DNA from: Sporothrix humicola | Taxonomy: Eukaryota; Ascomycota; Sordariomycetes; Ophiostomatales; Ophiostomataceae | NCBI GenBank assembly: GCA_021396245.1 | Contig: WNYE01000020.1 | Coordinates: 124,001 to 188,000, forward strand | Direction of reading: 5' to 3' | DNA length: 64,000 nucleotides | In this document: in pieces, positions 1-11,371 of the stretch | Layout: every line of letters begins with the position of its first letter | How positions within the stretch are numbered: position 1 is the first letter of the stretch | Notes under the pieces: generated by a model | Databases searched by the model: none | The model's input: the letters and a program-made list of their open reading frames with translations, nothing else | Told to the model about the DNA's origin: nothing | Made by a program: the position numbers and the translations under genes

Positions 1-2
1 AC

Positions 3-125
3 ATTGCCATTGGCCCCGGTGAGGCGTTCATCGCCGAGGGCGGACTTGAGGACCAGCGCCAGAAGCTATTTGACAAACTACAGCTAGTGGCCAAGACCAA
101 TATCGAAAGCTTCTTGAAGAAGTAA
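3..125 (+). CDS. 3' end of an unidentified gene (5' partial)
   Basis: An open frame enters from the left edge and ends at TAA 123-125, giving about 40 residues ending in ESFLKK. The visible peptide is rich in Glu, Lys and Leu and could form a C-terminal helix. No recognisable motif is present, so no function is assigned. The codons mostly end in C or G, as in the clear genes of this window, and the stop is followed by A/G-rich non-coding sequence, which supports a real C-terminus. Most of the gene lies outside the window. Confidence 0.55.
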   Translation: MAIGPGEAFIAEGGLEDQRQKLFDKLQLVAKTNIESFLKK

Positions 126-781
126 ACAAAACAGAAAGGGATGAAGTAAAATAAGAAGAAAAGGAAGGCTTACAGATTGCTTGAGCGATATGGCCCAGGG
201 AAACGGGATCACGATCAAATTGATAATATGAATGGACACGGTTGGGCAGCAATATCATGTCGCAATACAAATATCGTATGGCAATTCTGCCATCTGTCCT
301 TCTGAGCTGAAAATGAAAAAGCTGCTGAAATTCCTTAAAAGTGTGAAATGTGCTGATATGGGCTGCACCTGTCGTATATATGTACTCTTGTTAGCGGACA
401 GTGCTGAATATACCTGCACACGGCCCTGCCCCGCTGTCTCATGCACTGTCGCACCCCTCAACCCCCTGTAAAGTGGTTGCATCTTGTCACGTGGTTACGT
501 GCCTGGAGCGCCCGTAAATTTTAATGGAAAGCCCCAGCAGGCGCGTCTCCCCGCTGGCGCATTCACTAAACTATTTGCATCAGGCTGTTTGCCTGTTCAC
601 ATCGCTCGTTTTCTTCCAAATTCGCCCCCTTTTCGAACTTTTCACATCCAGGAAGCCTGCCTCGACTTCGCACCCACAACGCTTCTTCAGGGTGCAGACA
701 ACCAAAGATTGTCAGGCATTTACACCGAACCGGATATTCGACAGGCCATTTATAGTTATCTGGCTTTTTAAACAACACAAT
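126..781. other. Intergenic region upstream of RAD7
   Basis: No gene is supported here. The two ORFs of about 100 codons overlap one another in different frames and have no protein-like composition. The segment should hold the terminator of the upstream gene and the promoter and 5' leader of RAD7. Confidence 0.5.
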
Positions 782-2906
782 ATGTATGTCGAACGACTGA
801 ATCAAAAGAATCAACAGAAACGAAGAGACAGAAAAACAACAGCCATGAAGATGCCTCGATGCTAACATTTTTTTCTCCCACAGGGCCCGCGGACGGCAGA
901 ACCTCGACGCCAATGGCCGGCCCCGAGTCGTTGGCCCGTAAGTTAATTCCACTTTACGACGATTACCTTTTACCAAAGACTCATTGCTAATATTCACGCT
1001 TTTTGTCCCCAGACAATCGGCCTTGACGAGTTTCCTTGCGTCCCGAAACATTTCCGCCGCCGATATTGAAGAGCAATTTCGAACCCGACAGGCAGCCAGC
1101 TTGGCCGAGCAGCTGCGGACCGGCCTCGCCAATGGAGAAATCGAATCGACACCCGAGAATCTGGCCCTCGCCGAAACTGCCGAGCACAGCCCTATGACGG
1201 CCGCTGCTACTATCAGTGCCAGCACGGCCACAGGACGGCAGCTGTCGGCAGCTCAGAAGCGGGCGGTGGACAAGATCAAGGCAAATAAGAAGAACAAGAA
1301 GATGGCCAACGGCAAGAAACGCAAAGTCTTTGATAGTGACGAAGACGAGGACGAGGAGGACGAGGAAGATGCGCTGGCCCGTGCTCTCCTCCAGAACTTC
1401 AAGACGGAACCTCTTCCGGGCCAGATGGAGAACTGCGGCGCCTGCCAGAAGCGGTTTACAGTGACGCCCTACTCACGTGCTAACGACAAGGGCAAGCTGC
1501 TTTGCTCGCCATGCGGCCGGCTGCAGGACCAGGAGAAGGGCGTGGACAAGAACACTCGGGCCAAAAACAAGGTGGCAGCCGCCAAAAAGGCCCGTGTAGC
1601 CAGTGGTGATGTCCCCGAACAGAGAGGCGGCCCAGTCGGCCAGCGGCGCAAGGCACAGAGTCGTCTGCTGGACGGAGCCTCACTCGTGGGACCAAAGTCG
1701 CTTGTCACGCAGTGCGTCGAGCACCTGTCCAAGAACATTCACTTGGCCGATGATCTGGGCGATCTGCCCGAGGACGTCATTGATCGGATTGGACGTCTGC
1801 TATCGAAGCGGCGGCTGCTCAATCCCAAGACCGTCGACCTCTTCATTCGTCCATCGGCCGAGGACATTTGCGTGTACGACTGTGCCACTCTTGTGGAGAG
1901 CGATTTCCTACGAATTCTACAAGCGATGCCGCACCTCAAGCACATGCGGTTCTACAACGCCATCCAATTCAAGGACGATGTGATGGATTACTTGATGCAG
2001 CGCGACGTCCAGCTCGAGACACTGTGCCTTTACGGCGCCAACTTGATCTCGGATACCAAGTGGAAGGCATATCTGGTCGAGCGTGGTGCGCATCTGCGTA
2101 CACTCCAGATTTGCGATACGGACAAGCACGTCACTGACGAGGTGGTGGGCTACATCAAAGACTGTGCGCCCGACTTGACACGGATCAAGATCCGGGGCAA
2201 CGAGCGCGTGGGAAACGAGGGCGTCGAGTTTCTGGGCCACATGCCACACCTGCAGCATATCAACTTGATGCTTGAGAAGAGGGTACACAGCGACGTCTTG
2301 GTCAAGCTGATCCACCGCATTGGCGCCGGCCTCCAGACGCTGTCTCTGCGCGGTGCCGCCAAGGTCGACAACACCGTGCTGGACGCACTGCACCAGCACG
2401 CTCGGCAGCTACGCAAGCTACGACTCACCGAAACCCAGGGATGTACGGATGAGGGCTTTGTGCGGCTGTTTGAGGGCTGGGCGAACCCGCCGCTGACCGA
2501 GGTGGACTTTGAAAAGAACCGGTTCGACGAGCCAGACGCTGCCACATTTGAAGACAATACTGAGGGCGTGGGCCTATGCTCCAAGGGCTTCCAGGCACTC
2601 ATGCTTCACTCTGGCTCAGAACTGCGCAAGCTGCACCTTCACGCCTGCCGGCACATTAGCCGCGAAGCCTTTGAAGATGTTTTTGCGTCTGGCAAGCAGT
2701 ACCCGGCGCTGCGGCACGTTGACGTGAGCTTCTGCGGCGAGGTGACGGACAGTATCGTACGCAGCATGTTCCAGTGCTGTCCGAACCTCAACAAGCTCGT
2801 CACGTCTGGGTGCATGCTGGTGACTGGCGTGCAAGTGCCGCATGGACGTGTGCTTGTGGGTGTGCCCAATGCACTGGGCATGCAGACCGTTGGCTTTGAA
2901 GAGTAA
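782..2906 (+). CDS. RAD7: DNA repair protein Rad7 (global-genome nucleotide excision repair, LRR protein)
   Basis: Rad7 works with Rad16 and Elc1 in nucleotide excision repair of non-transcribed DNA. It recognises damage and is part of a Cullin-type ubiquitin ligase. Proposed exons are 782-783, 884-937 and 1013-2906, giving 649 aa. The intron 938-1012 (GTAAGT...CCCAG) restores the family N-terminus GPQSALTSFLASRNISA. After a Lys-rich, acidic disordered segment comes a C4 zinc finger (CGAC...CSPC) near residue 165, then leucine-rich repeats from about residue 250 to the end (LETLCLYGANL, LRKLRLT, LRKLHLHACRHIS). No in-frame ATG exists in the exon starting at 884. An intron 784-883 (GTATGT donor, TGCTAAC branch, CACAG acceptor) joins AT at 782-783 to G884, so the start codon itself would be split. 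The identity is secure; the first exon is inferred. Confidence 0.9.
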
Positions 2907-5623
2907 GTGTCTGCGAGCGGACTACTTTTGTAAGGGTCAAAGGCTACAGAACCATCAGGGCTGCGAAGGACGGCGTTCGGGCTTCGGGGTGGCTGTATTA
3001 AGGCGTTTAGGTGCTGGCACAGGCAAAGGAAGCACGATTATTAGTGCCCGGTTGGGTTGACAGGACAAGTCTATTGTTTTCATGCATGGGTGTATGAATA
3101 TGTGTTTTATGTGTTATGTCTTTCTTCTCTTTGTTGTTCTTCTTAGATCGGATCTTTCGTCTGTCTTCTCGTCCCATTCATTTTCTTTTAATATTTTCTT
3201 CCGATGTTCAGTACCTCGTCCAGTCATTTTTTATATTTACCCCGTTCTTTTTTTTTTGTCTCACGAACAAGCCATGGTGTGAGACGGATGCGTGCCGAGA
3301 AGAGGCCACACCACATGGATTGGCAAGGCACATGATGTGTTTTTCTACCCTCGTTTTTTCTGTTGAGACCTATTTTGGGCCAGTCCAGACGCGGCCTTTG
3401 TTGTTGTTTTACGTACGGACAGATGCCATAACAATCCGCGACCGGAGATGGGTCCGGCAGTCCTAGACGGGAAGCCAAAAGGGGAGGTACTACTGGAAAA
3501 TAAAATGCAGTTTCGATAAAGAAATGAGAATGGAGAAGAGGGGAAGGGGCCTGGACAGAAACTCGGTGAGCCTCCCGCGGAAAATGTCACGATGCTTGCA
3601 GAAAGGCCATGTGGACGTTTGGACGACGCCACGAAGCCGGGGATCCGTGTTGAATGCAATCCAGTCACTTGATTGCGTGTTTGATGCGTTCTTTTTTATT
3701 CGCTTTATTTCGTGACTTTTGTTACTTTTTTATTCAATTCACTCTGATTTTATTGCATTATTTGACGTGGTACTCTTTCTTTTGCCCTTCTTTGTGATTC
3801 TTTTCTCCCTTGCACTTGTTTCGCTGTATGTCATACTTGGCATCACCTGCCCGATTTGATTTAAAGCTGAAAAACTGCAAGGAAAAGAGGATTAAAAGGC
3901 CTAGAATACTGGACCGTCGCCATAAAATCCGGGGCAGATCTCCGGTAATTTTGGAGATTTTTTTCTTCTCAGATCCTCTTCTTTATTTGTTTTGTTTTCC
4001 TATTTTATCTCGAAAATTTTGAATCTCCTCCATTCACTTCCTTCGCTTCTGTTTCCATGGATTCGTGTTCACAAGCCTCCATTCTCACCGCAAGAGTCAT
4101 AGATAAGACTGGAACAAAACAAAGATTTCGTATGCCATAAAAAGACTGATAACAGCCATCTCGACTAAGAAAAGAACGGCGCTGAGGCGATGCAAAATGA
4201 TAACACACCGTGTTCTAGTGGTGAAGCGCGCTGACATTCGGGTAGGTGCTGCCCACCTATTTTTGGGGCTTCTTTGACTTGTCGTTTAGCGTCGGGTTAA
4301 AATGGCCCAGTTGGACGGAATACAAAGGACACAATGTACCTCGGCGGCGGATTACACGCGAAAAGGTACTTGCGATTTCTCCGTACAAGCCCCGAACATT
4401 CCACAGAAGCCGAAGGCAAGTACAAGTGAGATAGGGAGTACAAGTACGGTGAGCCCATGTTGCACCACAGGGCTACCCGACTGCCTACCCCTCCGTTCCT
4501 TCCCTCCTTGCTATCTTTATCAAAAGACGAGGCAAATGTATAGGGTAATATAGGGTAATGGAAAGATAATGGAAATCCATCGGAGGCAGGCACGGTCGAT
4601 GCAAATGAGGAAAGACTGCTGTATACGGCATAGTGTGTCTCCCTGGACGGACACCGGAATACGGATCTGTCGCACCTGCCTTCCCAGACATCTGGATGCA
4701 TCTCAGCAATGATTCTATGCTTTCCTTTCTTGTCCTTCCCTGGACCCCCTTTTGTTGTTTTTACTTCTGTTGTAGGACACTCCTTTTTCAAGTCATGAGG
4801 GGGAGGGTGGTCAGTCGGCTGGGCGCGATTGGCCATTTCGCAGGCAGTTGCCTCTTTGAGGCGAGTTTGGAGATGGTTCACCGTGTGGAGAAGTAGGCCC
4901 AACCGGCCAGACACATGGGGGAAGGCAGGTGCGAGTGGACAACGGTCAGCGGACAAAATCTTTGTTGGGAGAAGGCGCGATGGTTAGGGAAAACCAGAGC
5001 GAAAAACTGGAACCAGCAAGGCAGGAAAGAAGAAAAATGACGAAAAATACGTACATACTACCAAGATGCACCAAAAATATACCAAAAATACGTGCGAGTA
5101 CACTCATCCCCACGCCGTTGTTTGCAGAACTTTTCGACCCTTAGATGTCCGCCTGGAGCCGTCGATCAGATTCTGATAGAGGTGAGCGAGAGATAAGAAG
5201 GCCTGGGCCCCAGGTGTCAACAAGCAGCAAAACTGGCAGCGAGAGTGTTGCTCCGGATTCCACTTGCATTTCATCCATCTCTTCCATACACACCGATACA
5301 TTATCATACTTGGCTCCTTCTCTTTTTCATATCTTTTATCTCTTTGTTTTTGCTGTTGTTTATTCCCCTGCTGTGTTGTCATCTTTTGGGTTCTTTCCTA
5401 TATAAAAAAAGCCTGGAAGGTGCTGGACGCTGCTGCCCCCACGGAACGCGCCCTTGGATTGACACTGCATTTGGAGTATCAGTCACGACTTACACGGCGA
5501 ATTGGGCGTGCATCAAGAACAGCCAAATTCGCATATATCACCACAACACGGCATATCGGGGCCATTGAGGTATCGAAATAATCCAGAAAAATCCAACAAA
5601 ATCTCCACTCAATATCTACCACA
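2907..5623. other. Long intergenic region between RAD7 and the serine dehydratase gene
   Basis: About 2.7 kb without a supported gene. It is T-rich and pyrimidine-rich (for example 3110-3260 and 5260-5400), with only short overlapping ORFs in all frames and no tRNA-like fold that I could see. It probably holds the RAD7 3' end and a long promoter and leader for the downstream gene. An unannotated non-coding RNA cannot be excluded. Confidence 0.4.
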
Positions 5624-6802
5624 ATGGGCTCCGCTCCGACACTCAACCAGCAGCTGGCACGGCCCTGGGTCGAGACGCCATGCCTCTACTCGGCCGCTCT
5701 TTCCAAGAAAGCAGGATGGTAAGTGAGGAAGGAGCAATACAACCAAGGAAGGGGTAGAAAAGGGGTTGAAATAAACGGAGGAACCTGCCACTAACATTCT
5801 TCTAGCAACATCTACCTCAAGCTCGAAAACCACCAGCCCTCGGGCTCATTCAAGTCCCGCGGCATTGGCAACCTTATGGTGCGCGCCGTGGCCAAAGCCC
5901 GCGAAGAGTCTGGCGGCACGGCGGACGTGCACTTTTACTGCTCGTCGGGCGGCAATGCAGGACTCGCCTGTGCGACGGCCGCTCGCGATCTCAACAGCCC
6001 GGCCACGATCGTTGTGCCGGTCTCGACATCGCCATACATGATCAGCAAGCTGCGCACTCTTTGTGACGACGTGCGTGTGCACGGCGCCAACTGGGCGGCC
6101 GCCGACCAGCACCTACGCGAGGCAGTGATGCTCCCGAGCAAGCAGGCCAGCCATGTCAAGCCCGTTTACGTTCCACCATTCGACCACCCCGACATTTGGG
6201 AGGGCGCCGCATCGCTCGTCGAAGAAGTGGCTGCACAGCTCGGCCCATCTGGCGTGCACCCGGATGCGTTTGTGTGCAGCGTGGGCGGCGGTGGCCTTTT
6301 ATGTGGTCTGATGCAGGGCATGGAGCGTGTTTATGGCCCAGATGCGCCGACAAAGGTGCTGGCTGTTGAGACGGCGGGCGCTGAGAGCTTAATGGCAAGT
6401 GTGGAGGCTGGTCAGCTGGTGACACTGCCGGGAATCTCATCGATTGCCACTTCTCTGGGTTGCATTCGCGTGGCCGAACAGACCTACACATGGTACCGCC
6501 AGCGGCCAAAGGCTGTGCTGCCGGTTGTGGTCAGCGACGCAGCTGCTGTCGATGCCATTGTGAAGTTCCTCGACGATACACGGCTGCTGGTCGAGCCGGC
6601 ATGCGGGGCGGCGCTGGCGCCACTTTACACGGCGGCCCCCGAGTCGACTCTCGAAAAGCCGACGAGCTTGCTTCGGCAGCAGCTGGGTGCAGGCATGTCC
6701 GACGTGGCATGGGCCGAGCACAACGTTGTCATGGTGGTGTGTGGCGGGTCCAACATCAGCCTGGACATCCTGGCGGAGTTCCGCGAGCGTTTCGGTGTAT
6801 AG
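5624..6802 (+). CDS. L-serine/L-threonine dehydratase (PLP-dependent, catabolic)
   Basis: A fold-type II PLP enzyme that deaminates serine or threonine to pyruvate or 2-oxobutyrate, as yeast CHA1 does. Exons are 5624-5718 and 5806-6802, giving 363 aa. The intron 5719-5805 has a GTAAGT donor, a CTAAC sequence and a CTAG acceptor, and it restores the frame at KKAGC-NIYLKLENHQPSGSFKSRG. The Lys in SGSFKSRG is the expected Schiff-base lysine. SSGGNAGLA matches the substrate loop, and the Gly-rich SVGGGGLLCG binds the PLP phosphate. The C-terminal VVCGGSN is also typical. There is no ACT regulatory domain, so it fits the short cytosolic catabolic class and not biosynthetic threonine deaminase. Whether serine or threonine is preferred cannot be read from the sequence. 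Confidence 0.93.
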
Positions 6803-6994
6803 AGATGGATGGGTATGATTTTGGTCCTCTGAGCCTTTGAAACTTTCAGCTTTTTTGAGCCTTTTGGATATGTTTTGTGTTTCTTCGGTTGGCGTTTTCT
6901 GCTCTGCCTCCGTTTTATTCCTTTCTTCCACCACCATAGAGTGCCCCTAATATAACGCCCATATGGCGTCCAGTATAGAATACAAGCTACGTGT

Positions 6995-7779
6995 CTATGC
7001 ATTCCTTTGATATACTTTCTCAGTGTATCCCACAGGCTTTTCGGTCGTCAAATCCTTTCGCACCAGCTCAACTTCGCCAAAGTAGTTGACGTCGCCTTTT
7101 TGCACGAATCCAAGACTCAGAAAGAGGCTGATACTCGCCAGATTTGTCGCCTGGATCTTGACGACAAGCTGCTTGAGTTGGGGCACAGACGACGGTGCCA
7201 GCTTTGGTGCCAGAGGGTCGGACGCATTTGCAGCCTCCGCCAGAATAGCATCTCGCTGGCTTTGCAGAATGTAGTACAAAAATGCCGTCACAGCTGCGCG
7301 ACCAAATCCTTGACGGCGGTGTTCAAGACGGGCAATCATCACGTCGACTTCTCCGGTATAGAGTGGACCACCGCTCTCAATCTTCGCCTGTCCCTCTCCC
7401 TCCTCTTCGTCCTCTTCAAAAGGGGTCAAGAAGAAGTTGATGTCGCCAACCATGCGTTCTGGAGCGTCGGACTCGCCAGCAACGATGGGTTTGCTCTCAT
7501 CCTCTCCACTCGCCGGCTGGCACAAGATAAATGTGAGCTTGTCGGCCGCCTCTCGCCACGACTCCTGGTTCTCGTACTCCTCCTGGAGCGTCAAACGGTC
7601 AGAGGCAGTCGCCGCCCTCACTGCCTCGTCTTCCATCCAGTCGTGGTAGATTGGCACATGGCGGCTGTCATAAGGCACCAGCAGCACGCCGGGTGTAGAG
7701 ATGGCTATATATGTCAGTGGATGCTTCAAGTAAAAGAATTGTTGTATATATACCCACCTGTGTTCTCATTGACTTTCAT
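6995..7779 (-). CDS. NAT9-type GNAT acetyltransferase
   Basis: An N-acetyltransferase of the GNAT fold, related to metazoan NAT9. Exons on the minus strand are 7779-7758 and 7704-6995, giving 243 aa. The short intron 7757-7705 (53 bp, GTGGGT donor, ATATAG acceptor) yields the N-terminus MKVNENTAISTPGVLLVPYD, with family features: HVPxYHxWM, then TASxxLTLQEEYxxQ. The acetyl-CoA loop is RRQGFGRAA near residue 155, and the C-terminal NLASISLFLSLGFVQ is the usual alpha4-beta7 element. A Glu-rich loop lies in the middle. The substrate is not known from sequence; NAT9 relatives have been linked to microtubules in animals. It lies downstream of the mitochondrial MetRS gene on the same strand. Confidence 0.9.
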
Positions 7780-8107
7780 GGCTGTGTGTAGTTGAACTTT
7801 GAGTTGCTGTTGTGCACGTGTTCGGTGCGCTTTCGAGGCTGGCAAAATTTGGTGGCTTTTGCAGCTGGGAGCCCATGGCGGGGTCTCACTAAGAGCTCTC
7901 CAGCTATGGAGGCAACAACAAATCAACACCAATTCCCACATAATATCACGATCATTTCAACTACTACTTCACTTTATTTGATTTTCTTTTATCTGTTTGA
8001 TAATTTCATGATACTTATTTACACATTTCGTTCTATTTTCATTCATATAGCTTTTCTCTATCGTACATTCGCTGTGCTGAGATGCTCAATATACATATCT
8101 TCGCTCC
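7780..8107. other. Intergenic region between the MetRS and NAT9-type genes
   Basis: AT-rich spacer of about 330 bp holding the MetRS 3' end and the promoter of the acetyltransferase gene. The plus-strand ORF across it is low complexity (Phe/Ile/Leu) and is not a convincing gene. Confidence 0.5.
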
Positions 8108-10081
8108 TTAGTCTTCAACTGGCAGAGGGGGGAACAGGCCGAGATCTTTACTCTTGCCTGGCGACTTCATAGGTAGGCCATAGCCGTCGTCGGCACCCAG
8201 CTGTGCATACGCAAATGTCCGACGACCGTGGCCTACGCCCAGAATATCCAAAACTTCAACGGCCTTGGACGGCATGACAGGCTGCAGCAGAATACCAACG
8301 ACACGCAGGGCCTCGGCCGACAGGTAAATTGCCTGGTCGAGGCGGGTGCGCAACGCCTCGTTGCTGTCTCTGGCCTCACTCGTTGTCGGTGCTGCAGAAA
8401 GCTGTTTGGCCACAGTCCACGGCTCCATTTTCTGCAGGAATTGGTTCGTCTTGTAGACCACGTCCATGATGTCGTGCAGTGCTGCCCTTGGGTCCAGCTT
8501 CTCCATGTTGCCTGCTGCTTTGCTGGCGACATTCTGAACTGCCGCGACCTGCGCCTCAATGGCCTCGTCGCCCTTCTGGCTGTTTTTGCTGTCTTCCAGA
8601 ACGAGCGGCCCGCGAACAACGGACTCCCGCACGCTCCACCGGTTTGTGCGCGTAATGCGGCCCAGCAGATTGCCTAGGCCGCCTTGCAGGCCCTTCTTGT
8701 ACCGGTCAACAATCTGCTCGTTGCCGTAATCACCATCGGTCTCGATGCCGCCGTCGTGCACCAAGTAATAGCGCATCGTGTCAACGCCAAAGCGGTCCAT
8801 CGCGTAGAACGGGTTCACCACATTGCCCACCGACTTGGACATTTTTTTGCGGCCCAGAGTCCAGTGTGCGTGGCTCAGCATACGCTTTGGCAGAGGCAAG
8901 TCCACTGCCAGCAAAAGCGCCGGCCAGTACACGGCATGGAACCGCACAATGTCCTTGCCGAGGACGTGGACATCTGCCGGCCAACCGCCGCCCTCTTGAC
9001 GCTCTCTCTGTGTGGCCGTGAGGGATGGCAATTTCGGTGCCAGAGGTCCTGTGCGGCTGCTGCTATTGCCCTCGAATTCGCTCTCCAGATTCATGGTCGC
9101 CTGGACGTTGCCGTCGATCACCACTGCCTCGGCGGACTCTGTGGCCTCAGCTTCGGCCTCGAGCTCGGCCTCCCGTTGCTCCTCGGGTGCCCACCGCTCT
9201 GGGTAGCCAGCCTTGGTCATGTAGTTGACCAGTGCGTCCACCCACACGTATATTGTCTGGCTGGGGTCTTCGGGGACTGGTACTGCCCACGCCAGACGGC
9301 TTACTGGCCGCGAAATCGACAGGTCCTCAAGGCTGTTTGTCACCCAGTCCACGACCTCCTTCATGCGTGCTGCCGGGACCACAAAGCCTGGATTTTCTGC
9401 GTAGAACTTGAGCAGCCGGTCGCGCACAGCCGTCATGCGGAAATGGTAATTGCGCTCTTCGGTCCACTCGACCGTCTTGCCTGTCTCTGTCGACACCATT
9501 TCGACCTTGCCCGTGGCCGGGTTCTGCCGCCGCTCGACAAGGTTGTCTGGGTAGAACGTCTCGTCACTCACACAGTACCAGCCCTGGTGTTGAGACTGGT
9601 AAATGTAGCCCTTTCTTCTTAATCGCCGCCAAAATGCTCGCGCTGCCGCAATATGGTCTTCGTCCGTTGTGCGGATAAAAAAGTCGTTGTTGATGTCGGC
9701 CTTGCGCGCCAGATCCAGAAATACGGACGCATTCTCGTCGCAAAACTGTTTTGGTGGCACACCAGCTCGGGCTGCTGCTTGCTGCACTTTGAGACCGTGC
9801 TCGTCTGTGCCTGTGCAGAGCAGTGCTTTGCGGCCCAACAGCGTCTGCCAGCGCTTCAGCACGTCCGCCAGCACCATGCTGTACATGTGGCCAATATGCG
9901 GGTCTGCATTGACGTAGAAGATGGGCGTTGTCACATAATACGGCTTCGTCGATGTTGTCGTTGTCGTCGCCGCATTGCTGCTCTGAAGCCGACGGCCGCA
10001 CCGCCATTGCCAGGCAGAAACTCGCAGTCGGCATGGCCGGGATAGGCAGCCAAGCCCACGCGCTGCCACGAGACGGTCCAT
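8108..10081 (-). CDS. MSM1: Methionyl-tRNA synthetase, mitochondrial
   Basis: Class I aminoacyl-tRNA synthetase charging mitochondrial tRNA-Met. A single exon encodes 657 aa from the ATG at 10081. An in-frame ATG at 10138 would add 19 residues, but the protein from 10081 begins MDRLVAARGLGC and continues Arg-rich with few acids, a good mitochondrial targeting presequence. Motifs are TTPIFYVNADPHIGH (HIGH signature) near residue 55, GTDEHGLKV, WYCVSDETFY, and KMSKS within GRKKMSKSVGNVV. The C-terminal half is the helical anticodon-binding domain. There is no zinc-knuckle domain with paired Cys pairs, as in bacterial/mitochondrial type 2 enzymes. An acidic, Ala/Glu/Ser-rich insertion of roughly 60 residues sits before WPADVHVLGKD. 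The gene is divergent from the Mtr2-like gene. Confidence 0.94.
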   Translation of the reverse strand: MDRLVAARGLGCLSRPCRLRVSAWQWRCGRRLQSSNAATTTTTSTKPYYVTTPIFYVNADPHIGHMYSMVLADVLKRWQTLLGRKALLCTGTDEHGLKVQQAAARAGVPPKQFCDENASVFLDLARKADINNDFFIRTTDEDHIAAARAFWRRLRRKGYIYQSQHQGWYCVSDETFYPDNLVERRQNPATGKVEMVSTETGKTVEWTEERNYHFRMTAVRDRLLKFYAENPGFVVPAARMKEVVDWVTNSLEDLSISRPVSRLAWAVPVPEDPSQTIYVWVDALVNYMTKAGYPERWAPEEQREAELEAEAEATESAEAVVIDGNVQATMNLESEFEGNSSSRTGPLAPKLPSLTATQRERQEGGGWPADVHVLGKDIVRFHAVYWPALLLAVDLPLPKRMLSHAHWTLGRKKMSKSVGNVVNPFYAMDRFGVDTMRYYLVHDGGIETDGDYGNEQIVDRYKKGLQGGLGNLLGRITRTNRWSVRESVVRGPLVLEDSKNSQKGDEAIEAQVAAVQNVASKAAGNMEKLDPRAALHDIMDVVYKTNQFLQKMEPWTVAKQLSAAPTTSEARDSNEALRTRLDQAIYLSAEALRVVGILLQPVMPSKAVEVLDILGVGHGRRTFAYAQLGADDGYGLPMKSPGKSKDLGLFPPLPVED

Positions 10082-10138
10082 TGGACGACACGTGCGGTGG
10101 TTGGGCAGTTTGGTGAATTGAGTGTGTTTTGAGCACAA

Positions 10139-10723
10139 AATATCGTGACCGTCTGAAATTCCCCCAAAAAAGCTTCACTCACACCATGCAACAGCTCCAA
10201 TGCTCTTTCCTCATGCGGTGCAAGCGATAAGTCAACGTGCGAGGAATCCTGCCCGATAACTGTGGTTGCCTGGGGAAGGCACTGCCAAGGGGCGCGGCTG
10301 CCTGCCAGAGCCTAGCGGGGCAATGGCTAAATATATTTTTCGAACCTGCCGCCCGCACTGTGGACCTTTCAACCCTTTACATACAACTTTTAACCTGCTT
10401 CTTGCGAACACGATTAACAGCTTCAACAACGGCGACAGAACCCTTCGATACCCTAAAGCGACGATACATCATCGAATACACATATCCGCAGTTTATTTTA
10501 TGTTTGCGACAGCGTGCCTCTCTTGCGCGGCCGCCTAAACAACGAACCCGACACGTGCCTTTTCGCGTCTCGAAATTTGCCATTTTCTTTTTTTCTCGAT
10601 CGAGGATCATCCAGGAGAACAACGCACTCCTGCAGCGCGACAAACACGGCGACAAGCTCAGAATACATCAACTAGAGCCGCCGGACTTACCCTCGTCGAC
10701 ACAACATCCCCACACACCACACA
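10139..10723. other. Divergent promoter region, MetRS / Mtr2-like gene
   Basis: About 585 bp between two divergently transcribed genes. The right half is probably the 5' leader of the plus-strand gene, and the overlapping ORFs in it are not protein-like. Confidence 0.5.
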
Positions 10724-11371
10724 ATGGCCTCCGCCACCGCGGAAGAGCTCGAGGTCAAGAACTCGACCGAGAGCGCCCAGACGTTCATCGACTGGTTCTA
10801 CACGTCGGTCAGCGACCGCAAGCCGCTCAACTCCTTCTATGTCAACAGCAACTCAAAATACTCTGCTGCTGGCGCAGCCGCCGACCTGACCATCAACGGC
10901 ATGGTCTGCGCGAAACCCTCCGACTTTGAAGCTTTGCTTGCACGACAAGCCGGCGCTCAAGCCACAAACGGCGCAACGACCAACGGCACATCAAACCCCA
11001 ACAACAACTCTTCTTCCTCAACACCTACCTTCCGCGTCCGCTACGATGTCGACGGCTTCGACGTGCACGTGCTCAACCCACAGTTCCGCCTCGCCTGCCC
11101 AGACACGATCCTTCAGCGGATGACGCCCGGATCTGCCGCCTACGAGACAACCACACCACAGCAGCTCAAGCAGCTGCAACAGAAGATGGTCTCGCTGCTC
11201 GTCCAAGTGACGGGCCATGTCCAGTACGGTGCCGGCAAGGACTCTCCGCGCGGCGCCTTCACAGAGGTGTTTGTGCTAGTCCCCAACTGGGACGCAATGG
11301 CAAGCGGCCCACGGACACCACGAGGCCTCCGCAACTACCTTATCCTCAGCCAGAACTTCCGCGCGTTATAA
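10724..11371 (+). CDS. mtr2: NTF2-like mRNA export factor, Mtr2 type
   Basis: Single-exon gene, 215 aa, of the NTF2-like fold. The start of the fold is STESAQTFIDWFYTSVSDRKPLNSFYV. The C-terminal strands are LVQVTGHVQYGAGKDSPRGAF and then EVFVLVPNWD, ending in LILSQNFRAL. This pattern fits filamentous-fungal Mtr2, the partner of Mex67 in nuclear mRNA export at the pore. It differs from NTF2 itself, which is about 125 aa. A low-complexity Asn/Thr/Ser loop (about residues 85-105) lengthens the protein. The start codon is in good context (ACACAATGG). The alternative is another NTF2-like export protein (NXT1/p15 class); the fold is more certain than the exact orthology. Confidence 0.75.
   Translation: MASATAEELEVKNSTESAQTFIDWFYTSVSDRKPLNSFYVNSNSKYSAAGAAADLTINGMVCAKPSDFEALLARQAGAQATNGATTNGTSNPNNNSSSSTPTFRVRYDVDGFDVHVLNPQFRLACPDTILQRMTPGSAAYETTTPQQLKQLQQKMVSLLVQVTGHVQYGAGKDSPRGAFTEVFVLVPNWDAMASGPRTPRGLRNYLILSQNFRAL

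Noticed and set aside
8684..9622. 312-codon plus-strand ORF
   Set aside because: Lies antisense to the mitochondrial MetRS gene, whose motifs are complete. The ORF has no recognisable features and is a GC-rich shadow frame.
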